Assembly: GCA_015258095.1 (NCBI GenBank) | Contig: JABZIV010000022.1 | Location: 1-37,305, forward strand | Length of the DNA stretch: 37,305 bases | Direction of reading: 5' to 3' | Source: Lachnospiraceae bacterium | GTDB lineage: Bacteria; Bacillota; Clostridia; Lachnospirales; Lachnospiraceae | In this document: in pieces, positions 16,500 to 25,603 of the stretch | Position numbering within the stretch: the first letter of the stretch is position 1 | Layout: every line of letters starts with the position of its first letter | The notes under the pieces: model-generated | What the model was told of the DNA's origin: nothing | The model's input: the letters and a program-made list of their open reading frames with translations, nothing else | Database searches by the model: none | Translations under genes and position numbers: made by a program

Positions 16500-18176
16500 T
16501 TATCTCCAGTCCTTCGGCAATTCCAGAATAGCCCCACGGTTTCCGCTGGTAACCAGTGCCTGATAGCGGAGAAGGTAGCCTTCCGTAACCTTCGGTTTTC
16601 TCGGCTTCCAATTCTTCCGCCTTCTCTCGATTTCCTCATCGGAAACCTTCATTTCGAGCTTGTTCTTCGGAATATCGATGGAAATGATGTCGCCTTCCTC
16701 CACAAGAGCAATCGGGCCGCCTACTGCCGCTTCCGGAGAAACGTGTCCGATGGAAGCGCCTCTGGAAGCTCCGGAAAAACGACCGTCCGTAATGAGGGCA
16801 ACCGTACTGCCGAGTCCCATCCCCATGATGGCGGAAGTCGGGTTTAACATTTCCCGCATACCGGGACCGCCCTTCGGTCCTTCATAGCGAATCACGACCA
16901 CGTCTCCATCATGAATCTTTCCGCCCTTGATGGCAAGAATGGCGTCATCTTCGGAATCAAACACTCTTGCGGGACCCTCGTGTACCATCATTTCCGGAGC
17001 CACGGCGGAACGCTTCACAACGCCGGTATCCGGTGCAAGATTTCCCTTCAAAACGGCAATGCCGCCATTTTGCATGAACGGGTTCTCTATCGGACGAATC
17101 ACCTCCGGATCCAGATTACGCGCATGCTCGATATTCTCCCCGGTCGTCTTTCCCGTTACCGTCATTCCGTCAAGATGCAGAAGCTTCTTCTTGGAAAGTT
17201 CCTTCATCACGGCGGAAACACCGCCCGCTTCATTCAGGTCTTCCATATACGTGGGGCCTGCCGGAGCCAAGTGGCAGAGATTCGGCGTCGTATCGGAAAT
17301 GGCATTGGCATATTCCATATTGAGCTCAATCCCGCACTCATGGGCAATAGCCGGAAGATGCAGCATCGTATTGGTGGAGCATCCGAGTGCCATATCCACA
17401 CGAAGCGCATTTTCAAAGCTGTTCTTCGTCATGATATCCCGCGGACGGATATTCTCCTTCACCATCTGCATCACGGCATAGCCAGCTTCTTTTGCAAGAC
17501 GGATACGGGCGGAATAGACTGCCGGAATGGTTCCGTTTCCGGGCAGCCCCATCCCGATGACTTCCGTAAGACAATTCATGGAGTTTGCCGTGTACATCCC
17601 GGAGCAGGACCCGCAGGTCGGACAAACATTTTCCTCATAGAGCTTTAACTCGTCTAAGGACATTTTCCCCGCTTCATACGTTCCTACCGCTTCAAACATG
17701 GCGGAAAGGGAACGCTTCTTGCCATGTACTTTACCGGCAAGCATCGGTCCTCCCGACACGAAAACAGTCGGTACATTGACTCTTGCCGCAGCCATGAGGA
17801 GTCCCGGAACGTTCTTATCGCAGTTCGGAATCATCACGAGACCGTCAAACTGATGTGCCTTCGCCATACACTCCGTGGAGTCGGCAATCAGGTCTCTTGT
17901 AACAAGAGAATACTTCATGCCGACGTGCCCCATCGCAATCCCGTCGCAGACCGCAATGGCGGGAAACTCTACCGGGAGACCGCCGGCCTCCGCAATCCCC
18001 ATTTTCACCGCCTCCGTAATCTTATCCAGATTCATGTGCCCCGGCACGATTTCGTTGTAGGAGCAAACCACACCGATCATCGGCTTCTTCATCTCTTCCT
18101 TGGTGAATCCCAAGGCATTCATCAAACTTCTGTGGGGCGCCTGCTGCACGCCCTCTCTTACATGATCACTGATCAT
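16500..18176 (-). CDS. ilvD: Dihydroxy-acid dehydratase
   Basis: IlvD dehydrates 2,3-dihydroxy acids to the 2-keto acids that precede valine, isoleucine, leucine and pantothenate. The ATG ending at 18176 (MISDHVREGVQQAPHRS) has AGGAGG five bases upstream; earlier in-frame starts lack this. The 558-residue length is typical. Fe-S ligands are visible in NCDKNVPG near residue 108 and CPTCGSCSGMYTANSMNCL near 178. GPKGGPGMREML and the LITDGRFSGASRG segment near 455 complete the active site. It follows the BASS symporter gene by 116 bp without a terminator between them, so both are probably co-transcribed; its own terminator follows. No T-box or leader peptide was found upstream. Confidence 0.97.
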   Translation of the reverse strand: MISDHVREGVQQAPHRSLMNALGFTKEEMKKPMIGVVCSYNEIVPGHMNLDKITEAVKMGIAEAGGLPVEFPAIAVCDGIAMGHVGMKYSLVTRDLIADSTECMAKAHQFDGLVMIPNCDKNVPGLLMAAARVNVPTVFVSGGPMLAGKVHGKKRSLSAMFEAVGTYEAGKMSLDELKLYEENVCPTCGSCSGMYTANSMNCLTEVIGMGLPGNGTIPAVYSARIRLAKEAGYAVMQMVKENIRPRDIMTKNSFENALRVDMALGCSTNTMLHLPAIAHECGIELNMEYANAISDTTPNLCHLAPAGPTYMEDLNEAGGVSAVMKELSKKKLLHLDGMTVTGKTTGENIEHARNLDPEVIRPIENPFMQNGGIAVLKGNLAPDTGVVKRSAVAPEMMVHEGPARVFDSEDDAILAIKGGKIHDGDVVVIRYEGPKGGPGMREMLNPTSAIMGMGLGSTVALITDGRFSGASRGASIGHVSPEAAVGGPIALVEEGDIISIDIPKNKLEMKVSDEEIERRRKNWKPRKPKVTEGYLLRYQALVTSGNRGAILELPKDWR

Positions 18177-18292
18177 CTTATCCTCCTGAACTACAATAAA
18201 TATACTCCATCCGTGCATTACGCTGATTACAACTTAACCCGTTCCTCTGACTGCCGCATGATACAATGCGCGTAGCCGCCATACTCTACCGC

Positions 18293-19243
18293 TTAAATCT
18301 TTCCGCCGTGCTTCGAGCTGTAATTGAAAATGTTCGCAAGAATCGCTCCGGAAATGTTGTGCCATACGGAGAAGACTGCTCCCGGAACCGTTGCAAGCGG
18401 ATACTGGGCAAAGTGCGTTGCCGCAAGGCTTGTCGCGAGCCCCGAGTTCTGCATACCCACTTCGATGGAAATGGCACGACACTTTGTAGTGTCCAGCTTC
18501 AAGGCCTTCGCTGCAAGGTAGCCCGTGAGATAGCCCAGTACATTATGACAGATTACCACACAGACAATCAGAAGACCGTTCTGCATGATCCGTTGGGAAT
18601 TCACGGAAACTACCGCCGCAATAATGAGAACAATCGCGGTTGTGGAAATCAAGGGAAGCGCTTTTACCGCTTTCTCCGTTACCTTACTAAAGAAACGATT
18701 GACCACAATACCGAGAATAATCGGCACAAGAACCACTTTAATGACGGAAATAAACATCCCGACCACCTGTACATCGACAGTTTTTCCGGCATAGAGCAGC
18801 GTAAGAAGCGGCGTCATAAAAGGAGCCAGAATAGTGGAAACGGAAGTCATACAAACTGAAAGGGCAACATCTCCTTTCGAAAGATAGGTCATGACATTCG
18901 ATGACGTACCTCCCGGACAGGTTCCTACAAGAATGACGCCAATCGCGAGTTCCGGGGAAAGATGAAATACCTTGGTAAGCAGGAAGGCAAGGAGCGGCAT
19001 CAAGGTAAACTGTGCCACGGCACCGATGATGACATCCTTCGGTCTTTTAAAAACATCCGTAAAATCGGACGGCTTTAAAGTAAGCCCCATGCCGAACATG
19101 ACGATACCAAGTAAAGTATTAATCCACGCCGTCTTAACAAAAGATACTGCTGACGGAAAAAAGAGAGAAATGGCAGCCACGAGAATGACAATCAGGGCCA
19201 TCCATTTACTCACAAAATCACTCAACTTTTCTAATACTCTCAT
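18293..19243 (-). CDS. Bile acid:sodium symporter (BASS) family transporter
   Basis: A 316-residue polytopic membrane protein with about nine hydrophobic segments. Family motifs are GIVMFGMGLTLKPSDF near 50, VGTCPGGTSSNVMTYLSKGD near 102, and EVGMQNSGLATSLA near 258, of the YocS/PanS-like bacterial branch. Family members move organic anions with sodium; PanS was linked to ketopantoate. The partner ilvD, which makes 2-ketoisovalerate, suggests a 2-keto acid or related substrate, but this is inference. The ATG ending at 19243 has GGGAGGAG upstream; longer in-frame starts are unsupported. A promoter lies at 19400-19428 with a leader of about 150 bases. Confidence 0.88.
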   Translation of the reverse strand: MRVLEKLSDFVSKWMALIVILVAAISLFFPSAVSFVKTAWINTLLGIVMFGMGLTLKPSDFTDVFKRPKDVIIGAVAQFTLMPLLAFLLTKVFHLSPELAIGVILVGTCPGGTSSNVMTYLSKGDVALSVCMTSVSTILAPFMTPLLTLLYAGKTVDVQVVGMFISVIKVVLVPIILGIVVNRFFSKVTEKAVKALPLISTTAIVLIIAAVVSVNSQRIMQNGLLIVCVVICHNVLGYLTGYLAAKALKLDTTKCRAISIEVGMQNSGLATSLAATHFAQYPLATVPGAVFSVWHNISGAILANIFNYSSKHGGKI

Positions 19244-19257
19244 ACAACTCTCCTCCC

Positions 19258-19333
19258 GGACAGCCTCCTGCACATACTGTCCTACTGTAAGCGCATCTTT
19301 CCCTTTCCTATAGCAGAAGGGATGAAAGGGAAA
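19258..19333 (-). promoter_or_regulatory. Leader hairpins of the BASS symporter gene
   Basis: The leader can form TTTCCCTTTC/GAAAGGGAAA (10 bp, 19333-19298) and, nearer the start, GGACAG/CTGTCC (19282-19258) whose loop holds a CAGGAGG decoy site, just before the true GGGAGGAG. I know no riboswitch class that fits. Confidence 0.45.
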
Positions 19334-19399
19334 ATAAAAAAGACTTCTCTTTATTAACACGTAAAAGAATAAAGAAAAATCTTTTTTATAATGTCTGCT

Positions 19400-19428
19400 A
19401 TTTTATCGCGACTTTCCCGCTTTCGCAA
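19400..19428 (-). promoter_or_regulatory. Promoter of the BASS-ilvD unit
   Basis: TTGCGA (19428-19423), 17-base spacer, TAAAAT (19405-19400). Confidence 0.6.
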
Positions 19429-19470
19429 GAAAATGCCGAAATCCTTCTATACAGATTCGGAATAGGAGCT

Positions 19471-19494
19471 ATATAAAAGGGACTCCCGAAGCCC
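19471..19494 (-). terminator. Terminator of thrS
   Basis: GGGCT and AGTCCC pair with one bulge around a TCGGG loop, followed by TTTTATAT (19478-19471). It lies 17 bases after the thrS stop. Confidence 0.6.
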
Positions 19495-19511
19495 TGTAGA
19501 AGCCGTTTTTT

Positions 19512-21392
19512 TTACGAAAAATCCTCTATAAGTTCCAAAGTATGCTCCTTCTGCATTGTCTGACATACAGATAAGAAACGGTCAAGCGGAATATTGTTCA
19601 CCTGCTTATTGGAGCCGCGCAAATTGATGGAAACGGTATTCTCCGATGCTTCTTTATCACCCAGAACGAGAATATACGGATCCTTATAGTTCTTGTAGGT
19701 CTTGATCTTCTCCTTCATATTCTTGTCCGTGTAGTCCACTTCAGCGCGGATACCGAGCTCGGAAAGCGCATCGTAAACTTTCCTAGCATAAGCGTTGTGC
19801 TCTTCCCGAATCGGCACGATGCCGACCTGCTCCGGGGAAAGCCAGAAGGGGAAACTGCCCTTGAAGTTCTCGATGATAATGCCGATAAAACGCTCCAATG
19901 AGCCATAGATGGCGCGGTGCAGTACCACCGGCATCTCCTGCTCTCCCTCCGCATTCTGGAAGGAACAGCCGAAGTTATGCGGAAGCTGGAAATCCAGCTG
20001 TACCGTTCCGCACTGCCACTCTCTTCCGAGGGCATCCTTAATCTGGAGGTCAATCTTCGGGCCGTAAAAAGCACCGTCTCCCTCATTGATTTCGAAACCG
20101 CCTTCTCCATACGTCTTGGTAAGAATCTTCTTTAAAGCGGCTTCCGCACGATTCCATACCTCGATATCTCCCATGAAATCTTCCGGTCTCGTGGAAAGCT
20201 CTGCACGGTACGTTACGCCGAAGGTCTTGTAGACTTCATCCGCAATGGAAATGATATCGGCAATCTCCGCCTCAATCTGAGACTCCATCACGAAGGTATG
20301 GTCGTCGTCCTGCCGGAACTCCTGTACACGGAAAAGGCCGTTCATCTGACCGGACTTTTCTTTTCTGTGCAGAACATCATACTCGGAATAGCGAATGGGA
20401 AGCTCCTTATAGGAACGATTTCTTCTCTTATAGGTGAGCATCGCATTCGGGCAGTTCATCGGCTTTGCCGCCATGGTATCCATATTTTCACGATTATAGA
20501 GGACAGAACCCGCCTGAATCTTCACCGTCTTCTCGGGAAGACTCGGATCGTTCGGATTCTCCATCACGCCGGAAAGATCCGCATCCGCCTTCAACCATCC
20601 CGAAACTCCCGGTACCATAAACATATTGTTGATGTAATGGGCCCAGTGTCCGGAAATCAGCCACAGCTTCTTGTTGTTGATGAGAGGCGCGGAAATCTCT
20701 GTATAGCCGTGTCTCTTCTGTACTTCTCTGGAATACTGGAGAAGTGCCTGATACATCTTCCAACCTCTCGGAAGCCAGTAAGGCATCCCCGGTGCAGTTT
20801 CGTCAAACATAAAGAGGTCGAGTTCTTTTCCGAGCTTCTTATGATCTCTCTCCTGTGCCTCTTTCAGCCACTTCAAGTGCTCCTTCAGGGCATTCTTATC
20901 CGGGAAGATAAAGAGATAGACTCTCTGTAACTGATCTCTGTGCTCATCTCCTCTCCAGTATGCCCCCGAAACGGACTTGATCTGAAACGCCGCATTCATA
21001 AGATCCTGGGAATTCTCCACATGCGGTCCCCGACAAAGGTCCACAAAGTCATCCCCGGTATGATACACGGAGATTACCTCTCCTTCCGGAAGATCCTCGA
21101 TCAATTCCTTTTTAAACTTCTGACTCGCAAAAAGCTTCAGTGCGTCTTCCCTGGAAAGCTCTTCTCTTGTCCATGTTTCTCTTCTCTTGATGATTTCCCG
21201 CATCTTGTTCTCGATTGCCGGAAAGTCATCTTCCGTCAGATTCTTCGGAAGAAGGAAATCATAATAAGCGCCGTCTTCAATCTGCGGACCAATAGCGTAT
21301 TGTACGTCTTTTCCATAGAGCTCTACCATTGCTTTTGCAAGGATATGTGCCATGGAATGCCGATATCTCTCTAAAAGTTCTGTTTTATCCAT
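19512..21392 (-). CDS. thrS: Threonine-tRNA ligase, TGS-less form with insertion
   Basis: ThrRS charges tRNA-Thr. The 626-residue product starts straight at the editing domain (MDKTELLERYRHSMAHILAK, with the HxxxH motif at 12-16 and VDLCRGPH near 117); the usual N-terminal TGS domain of about 60 residues is absent. The catalytic domain has the zinc ligands Cys314 (KPMNCPNAM), His365 (DDDHTF) and His492 (VLHRAI), and ends in an anticodon-binding domain. Between SGHWAHYINNMF and AAKPMNCP is an insertion of about 45 residues (260-305) not found in the E. coli or B. subtilis enzymes as I recall them. It lies 145 bp after gltX and has its own terminator. No T-box is recognisable upstream. Confidence 0.95.
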   Translation of the reverse strand: MDKTELLERYRHSMAHILAKAMVELYGKDVQYAIGPQIEDGAYYDFLLPKNLTEDDFPAIENKMREIIKRRETWTREELSREDALKLFASQKFKKELIEDLPEGEVISVYHTGDDFVDLCRGPHVENSQDLMNAAFQIKSVSGAYWRGDEHRDQLQRVYLFIFPDKNALKEHLKWLKEAQERDHKKLGKELDLFMFDETAPGMPYWLPRGWKMYQALLQYSREVQKRHGYTEISAPLINNKKLWLISGHWAHYINNMFMVPGVSGWLKADADLSGVMENPNDPSLPEKTVKIQAGSVLYNRENMDTMAAKPMNCPNAMLTYKRRNRSYKELPIRYSEYDVLHRKEKSGQMNGLFRVQEFRQDDDHTFVMESQIEAEIADIISIADEVYKTFGVTYRAELSTRPEDFMGDIEVWNRAEAALKKILTKTYGEGGFEINEGDGAFYGPKIDLQIKDALGREWQCGTVQLDFQLPHNFGCSFQNAEGEQEMPVVLHRAIYGSLERFIGIIIENFKGSFPFWLSPEQVGIVPIREEHNAYARKVYDALSELGIRAEVDYTDKNMKEKIKTYKNYKDPYILVLGDKEASENTVSINLRGSNKQVNNIPLDRFLSVCQTMQKEHTLELIEDFS

Positions 21393-21537
21393 ACTAAAAC
21401 CTCTTTTTACTCTTCCTGTGTTTACCCTATATTATCGAAACGTAAAGCGCAAAACATTAGTTTTTTTCCCGCGTAACATTCGCCTTCTATGGCTCTTTAC
21501 ACTGCATCTATCCCTTTATGCATTCGATTCCCGGTGT

Positions 21538-22992
21538 TTATACGTTCGCTTCCAATCTCTCCATCGCTCTTTTCAGCCTGCGAAGAGACTCCTCTTTCCC
21601 GAGCACGGAGAGTATTTCCGTTGCTCCCGCAGGCGTCATCATTTTTCCGGAAAGGGCAATCCGAATCGGCCACATGGTGAATCCCGTTTTATATCCCTTT
21701 TCCGCACTGAATTCCTGCAAAAGGCTGTAAAGTCGGTCGTTACTGTAATCCGTTTCCTTCTCCAAAAGAGGAAGAACCTCTTTTAAAAGCTGTAAAGAAT
21801 TCTCTTCCGTCGTCTTCGCCTTTTTGTTCTGATAGAGAGAAAGGGCATACTCCGGCACCGCCTTAAAGAAGTCTACATGCTCCGGAATATCGGGGAAAAT
21901 CTCGATACGGCTCTTCACCATCTCGGCAATTTTCTTTAAATCCACCTTCTCCCCGGCAGCTTCCTTCAGATAGGGGTAAGCTCTCTCATAGAATTTATCG
22001 AAGTCCATCTTCTTGATGTACTCCCCGTTCATCCAGCGAAGTTTCCCCATATCAAAGACCGCCGGACTCTTCGAGATACGATGATAATCAAACTCCCGGA
22101 CGAGATCCTCTAAGGAAAGAATCTCTTCATTTCCTTCCGGACTCCAACCGAGAAGCGCGACAAAGTTTACAACCGCTTCCGGCACAAAGCCCTGATCAAT
22201 CAGATCCTCAAAAGAGGAGTGTCCGGAACGCTTGGAGAGCTTCTTATGATTCTCATCCGTAATCAAAGGACAATGCACGAGTTTCGGGGATTCCCAGCCG
22301 AAGGCATCATAGAGTCTCTGGTACTTCGGACTGGAGGAAAGATACTCATTTCCCCGAACCACGTGGGTAATCCCCATCAAATGGTCGTCCACGACATTCG
22401 CAAAATTATAGGTCGGGAAGCCGTCGGACTTGATGAGCACCATGTCATCCAGTTCGCTATTTTCCACAGTAACATCCCCGTATAACTCATCATGGAAGGT
22501 CGTTGTTCCCTCTGTCGGGTTATTCTGCCGAATAACATAAGGCATACCGGAAGCCAGCTTCTCTGCAACCTCTTCTTTCGAAAGAGAAAGACAATGCTTG
22601 TCATAGTGCATCAAAATCTCGCCGTTGACCTCCGTCTGTAAAGACTCGAGCCGCTCCTTATCACAGAAACAGTAATAGGCTTCTCCCTTGTCCACGAGTT
22701 TCTTGGCATACTCCATATAGATTCCCGTCTTCACACGCTCCGACTGCACATAGGGGCCGCAAGAGCCGGGATTGTCCGGTCCCTCATCCCAGAAAAGACC
22801 GGTTTCTTCCAAGGTTCTTCGAATAATCTCTACAGCGCCTTCCACTTCTCTTTCCTGGTCGGTATCTTCTATACGAAGAAGGAAGTCTCCTCCCTCGTGC
22901 TTCGCAATCAGATAAGCGTACATCCCCGTTCGAAGATTTCCCACGTGCATCCTTCCCGTCGGAGAAGGAGCGTATCTCGTTCTGATTTTCAT
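21538..22992 (-). CDS. gltX: Glutamate-tRNA ligase
   Basis: GluRS charges tRNA-Glu (and often tRNA-Gln in organisms using the amidotransferase route). The 484-residue, class I enzyme has YAPSPTGRMHVGN at the start (HIGH motif as HVGN), FLLRIEDTDQER near 38, and the KMSKS motif as KKLSKRSG near 248. The all-helical anticodon domain follows. The start ATG at 22992 has AAGGGGG upstream. It follows pnp by only 18 bp and precedes thrS, an uncommon pairing of RNA degradation and aminoacylation genes. Confidence 0.97.
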   Translation of the reverse strand: MKIRTRYAPSPTGRMHVGNLRTGMYAYLIAKHEGGDFLLRIEDTDQEREVEGAVEIIRRTLEETGLFWDEGPDNPGSCGPYVQSERVKTGIYMEYAKKLVDKGEAYYCFCDKERLESLQTEVNGEILMHYDKHCLSLSKEEVAEKLASGMPYVIRQNNPTEGTTTFHDELYGDVTVENSELDDMVLIKSDGFPTYNFANVVDDHLMGITHVVRGNEYLSSSPKYQRLYDAFGWESPKLVHCPLITDENHKKLSKRSGHSSFEDLIDQGFVPEAVVNFVALLGWSPEGNEEILSLEDLVREFDYHRISKSPAVFDMGKLRWMNGEYIKKMDFDKFYERAYPYLKEAAGEKVDLKKIAEMVKSRIEIFPDIPEHVDFFKAVPEYALSLYQNKKAKTTEENSLQLLKEVLPLLEKETDYSNDRLYSLLQEFSAEKGYKTGFTMWPIRIALSGKMMTPAGATEILSVLGKEESLRRLKRAMERLEANV

Positions 22993-23010
22993 AAAAGCCC
23001 CCTTACTCGA

Positions 23011-25104
23011 TTACTCTGCCAAATCCTGCGGTCTCATGGAAAGGTTGATTCTTCCCATCTTATCCACTTCGATGACCTTTACCCGCACCTTGTCTCCGAT
23101 ATGGACAACATCCTCCACTTCATTGACCCGCTTATCGGAGAGTTTGGAAATGTGCACCATGCCGTCCTTTGTCGGGCTGAGCTGCACGAATGCGCCGAAA
23201 TTCATCATTCTGACTACCGTGCCTTCCAGAATCTGTCCCGGCTCGATATCGTTTACGATAGAAAGGATAATCTCCTTTGCTCTCTCCAGGGCTGCAAGAT
23301 CAATACCGGAAATGGATACCATCCCGTTGTCATCAATATCAATCTTTGCCCCGGTTTCATCAATAATCGCGGTAATCGTCTTCCCCTGCTTCCCGATAAC
23401 ATCACCGATTTTCTCCGGCTCAATCTGCAAGGTGATAATCTTCGGTGCATAGGGAGAAAGCTCTTTTCTCGGCTCGGAAATCGCATCATGCATGACGCCG
23501 TCCATAATGAAGAGTCTGGCTTCTCTGGCTCTCTTAATTGCTTCTTCCACAATCGGACGGGTCAGGCCGTGAATCTTGATATCCATCTGAATAGCGGTAA
23601 TTCCCTCTTTCGTTCCGGTGACCTTAAAATCCATGTCACCGAAGAAATCTTCCAAGCCCTGAATATCGGTCAGCACGAGGTAATCCTCGTCCGTCTCCCC
23701 GGTAACCAAGCCGCAGGAGATTCCGGCAACCGGCTTCTTAATCGGCACACCGGCAGCCATCAGGGACATACAGGAAGCACAAGTGGAAGCCATCGATGTG
23801 GAACCGTTGGACTCCATCGTCTCGGAAACGGAACGAATCGCATAAGGGAACTCTTCCACGGAAGGAAGCACCGGAAGAAGGGCACGCTCTGCTAAAGCGC
23901 CATGTCCGATTTCTCTTCTTCCCGGTCCTCTCGAAGCCTTCGCCTCCCCGACGGAATACCCCGGAAAGTTATACTGGTGAAGATAGCGCTTCTCGGTCTC
24001 GAATTCATTCATTCCTTCTATCTTCTGTACTTCGGAAAGCGGCGCAAGGGTCGTGATATTTAAAATCTGTGTTTGTCCTCTCTTAAACATGGCGGAGCCG
24101 TGAACACGCGGCAGAACATCCACTTCCGCTTCCAGCGGACGAATCTCGTTTATAGCTCTTCCGTCCGGTCTCTTATGATCTTTCAGAATCATTTTCCGAA
24201 CCGTCTTCTTCTCATACTGGTAAATGGCATCCGGAAGAATCGCAAGCGCTTCTTCATCCTCCTGAAAAGCTTCTGCGAGTCTCTCACTTAAGCGGGAAAT
24301 ATTCTCATCCCTCTCCTGCTTTTCATCCGTGAAAACGGCTTTCTCCATTTCCTCCGGAGTCACAATTTCCTTCATTCTTTCAAAGAGTTCCTCCGGAACG
24401 GCGGAAGACTCATAACTGTGCTTCTCTTTTCCGCACTCTGCAATAATGCTCTCGAAGAAGCCGATAATCTGCTGGTTTGTCTCATGGGCAAGGTAGATTG
24501 CCTCAATCATCTTTTCTTCCGGAAGCTCGTTCGCTCCGGCTTCAATCATGATGACCTTCTCTTTTGTGGAAGCCACCGTAAGGAGCAGGTCGGAAACCGC
24601 CTTCTCACCGTTTCCCGGATTCAGAATAAACTCCCCGGCAATCATGCCCACCTGCGTCGTTGCACAAGGTCCGTCAAAGGGTACATCGGAGATCGCCGTT
24701 GCAAGAGAAGGCCCGAGCATCGCAAGAAGCTCCGGAGAAGCATCCTGATCAACCGAAAGCACCGTATTGTTCAGAAGCACATCATTCCGATAGTCCTTCG
24801 GAAAGAGCGGACGCATCGGACGGTCAATGACTCTCGCCGTAAGAATCGCGTGGTCGCTGGCTCTGCCCTCTCTCTTTTTAAATCCGCCGGGGAACTTTCC
24901 TACCGCATACATCTTCTCCTCATACTCTACGGAAAGGGGGAAGAAATCAATGCCGTCTCTGGGTTTCTCCGATGCCGTGCAGGTAGAGAGCACCGTCGTA
25001 TCGCCATAGTGCATGAGAACCGCACCGTTACTCTGTGCACAGACTCTGTCCACATCGACCGTGAGTGTCCTCCCCGCCAATTCCATTGCATAACTTTTAT
25101 ACAT
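23011..25104 (-). CDS. pnp: Polyribonucleotide nucleotidyltransferase (PNPase)
   Basis: PNPase degrades RNA 3' to 5' with phosphate and can add tails. The 697-residue length is standard. The two RNase PH-like halves are seen: the first with FPGGFKKREGRASDHAILTA near 72 and RPMRPLFPKDYRNDV, the second with GQTQILNITTLAP near 345 and FPGYSVGEAKASRGPGRREI near 384, which holds catalytic-core residues. The KH domain has IGDVIGKQGKTI near 562, and an S1 domain (EGTVVRMMNFGAFVQL) closes the protein. The ATG at 25104 follows GGAGGCTTT. It starts a probable pnp-gltX-thrS unit and has a structured leader. Confidence 0.98.
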   Translation of the reverse strand: MYKSYAMELAGRTLTVDVDRVCAQSNGAVLMHYGDTTVLSTCTASEKPRDGIDFFPLSVEYEEKMYAVGKFPGGFKKREGRASDHAILTARVIDRPMRPLFPKDYRNDVLLNNTVLSVDQDASPELLAMLGPSLATAISDVPFDGPCATTQVGMIAGEFILNPGNGEKAVSDLLLTVASTKEKVIMIEAGANELPEEKMIEAIYLAHETNQQIIGFFESIIAECGKEKHSYESSAVPEELFERMKEIVTPEEMEKAVFTDEKQERDENISRLSERLAEAFQEDEEALAILPDAIYQYEKKTVRKMILKDHKRPDGRAINEIRPLEAEVDVLPRVHGSAMFKRGQTQILNITTLAPLSEVQKIEGMNEFETEKRYLHQYNFPGYSVGEAKASRGPGRREIGHGALAERALLPVLPSVEEFPYAIRSVSETMESNGSTSMASTCASCMSLMAAGVPIKKPVAGISCGLVTGETDEDYLVLTDIQGLEDFFGDMDFKVTGTKEGITAIQMDIKIHGLTRPIVEEAIKRAREARLFIMDGVMHDAISEPRKELSPYAPKIITLQIEPEKIGDVIGKQGKTITAIIDETGAKIDIDDNGMVSISGIDLAALERAKEIILSIVNDIEPGQILEGTVVRMMNFGAFVQLSPTKDGMVHISKLSDKRVNEVEDVVHIGDKVRVKVIEVDKMGRINLSMRPQDLAE

Positions 25105-25120
25105 AAAGCCTCCTTCTCTT

Positions 25121-25207
25121 TTTCTTCGGAAGCCCCAAAAGCACTGAAAAATCTACGCGTTCTCTTTCGTCCATTTTTCAGTGATCTCGGAAATCTTTCC
25201 GAAGAAA
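25121..25207 (-). promoter_or_regulatory. Long leader hairpin of pnp
   Basis: The leader forms two stacked 11-bp stems: outer TTTCTTCGGAA (minus strand 25207-25197 with 25131-25121) and inner CACTGAAAAAT/ATTTTTCAGTG (25183-25173 with 25152-25142) around a 20-base loop, ending a few bases before the Shine-Dalgarno site. In E. coli a leader hairpin cut by RNase III lets PNPase repress itself; a similar role here is inferred. Confidence 0.7.
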
Positions 25208-25233
25208 ATGGTAAATGGTTCTTGAATCAACTT

Positions 25234-25262
25234 ATTATACTAGAGGGCCGATGACGGCACAA
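25234..25262 (-). promoter_or_regulatory. Promoter of pnp
   Basis: TTGTGC (25262-25257), 17-base spacer, perfect TATAAT (25239-25234). Confidence 0.75.
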
Positions 25263-25282
25263 GTCCGCCCGGCTTTTCTTTC

Positions 25283-25319
25283 AAACGAAAAGGCAGAAAG
25301 GAATCTCCCCTCTGCCTCG
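25283..25319 (-). terminator. Rho-independent terminator of rpsO
   Basis: AGGCAGA/TCTGCCT stem (25318-25291) with a 13-base loop, followed by TTTCGTTT. It separates rpsO from the pnp promoter. Confidence 0.8.
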
Positions 25320-25329
25320 AAAATGCCTA

Positions 25330-25596
25330 TTACTTTCTGATACCCAGCTTCTCAATCAACGCTCTGTATCCGTCAAGATCCGTCTTCTTTAAGTAATCCA
25401 GAAGACCTCTTCTATGACCAACCATCATCAGAAGTCCACGTCTGCTGTGGTGATCCTTCGGATTGCTCTTTAAGTGCTCGGTAAGTTCAATAATTCTCTC
25501 AGTAAGAAGAGCTACCTGTACTTCCGGTGAACCGGTGTCTCCGGGCTTTCTTCCATACTTTGCAACAAGTTCCGCCTTTTTCTCTTTTGTAATCAT
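25330..25596 (-). CDS. rpsO: 30S ribosomal protein S15
   Basis: S15 is a primary binder of the central domain of 16S rRNA. The 88-residue product has family length and the motifs GDTGSPEVQVALLTERI (20-36), LTEHLKSNPKDHHSRRGLL and RRGLLDYLKKTD. The ATG ending at 25596 follows AAGGAG. It has its own promoter, a structured leader of about 190 bases and its own terminator, and precedes pnp as in many bacteria. Confidence 0.98.
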   Translation of the reverse strand: MITKEKKAELVAKYGRKPGDTGSPEVQVALLTERIIELTEHLKSNPKDHHSRRGLLMMVGHRRGLLDYLKKTDLDGYRALIEKLGIRK

Positions 25597-25603
25597 CTTT
25601 TCT

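Noticed and set aside
16500..17648. Plus-strand frames opposite ilvD
   Set aside because: They are shadows of the high-bias ilvD coding strand and show no family motifs.
18182..18286. Leader peptide for ilvD attenuation (34-codon frame upstream)
   Set aside because: It has no run of Ile, Val or Leu codons, no good ribosome site and no attenuator hairpin after it.
21393..21537. T-box riboswitch upstream of thrS
   Set aside because: The gap is only 145 bp and contains no recognisable T-box sequence or specifier structure; the same holds for the regions before gltX and ilvD.
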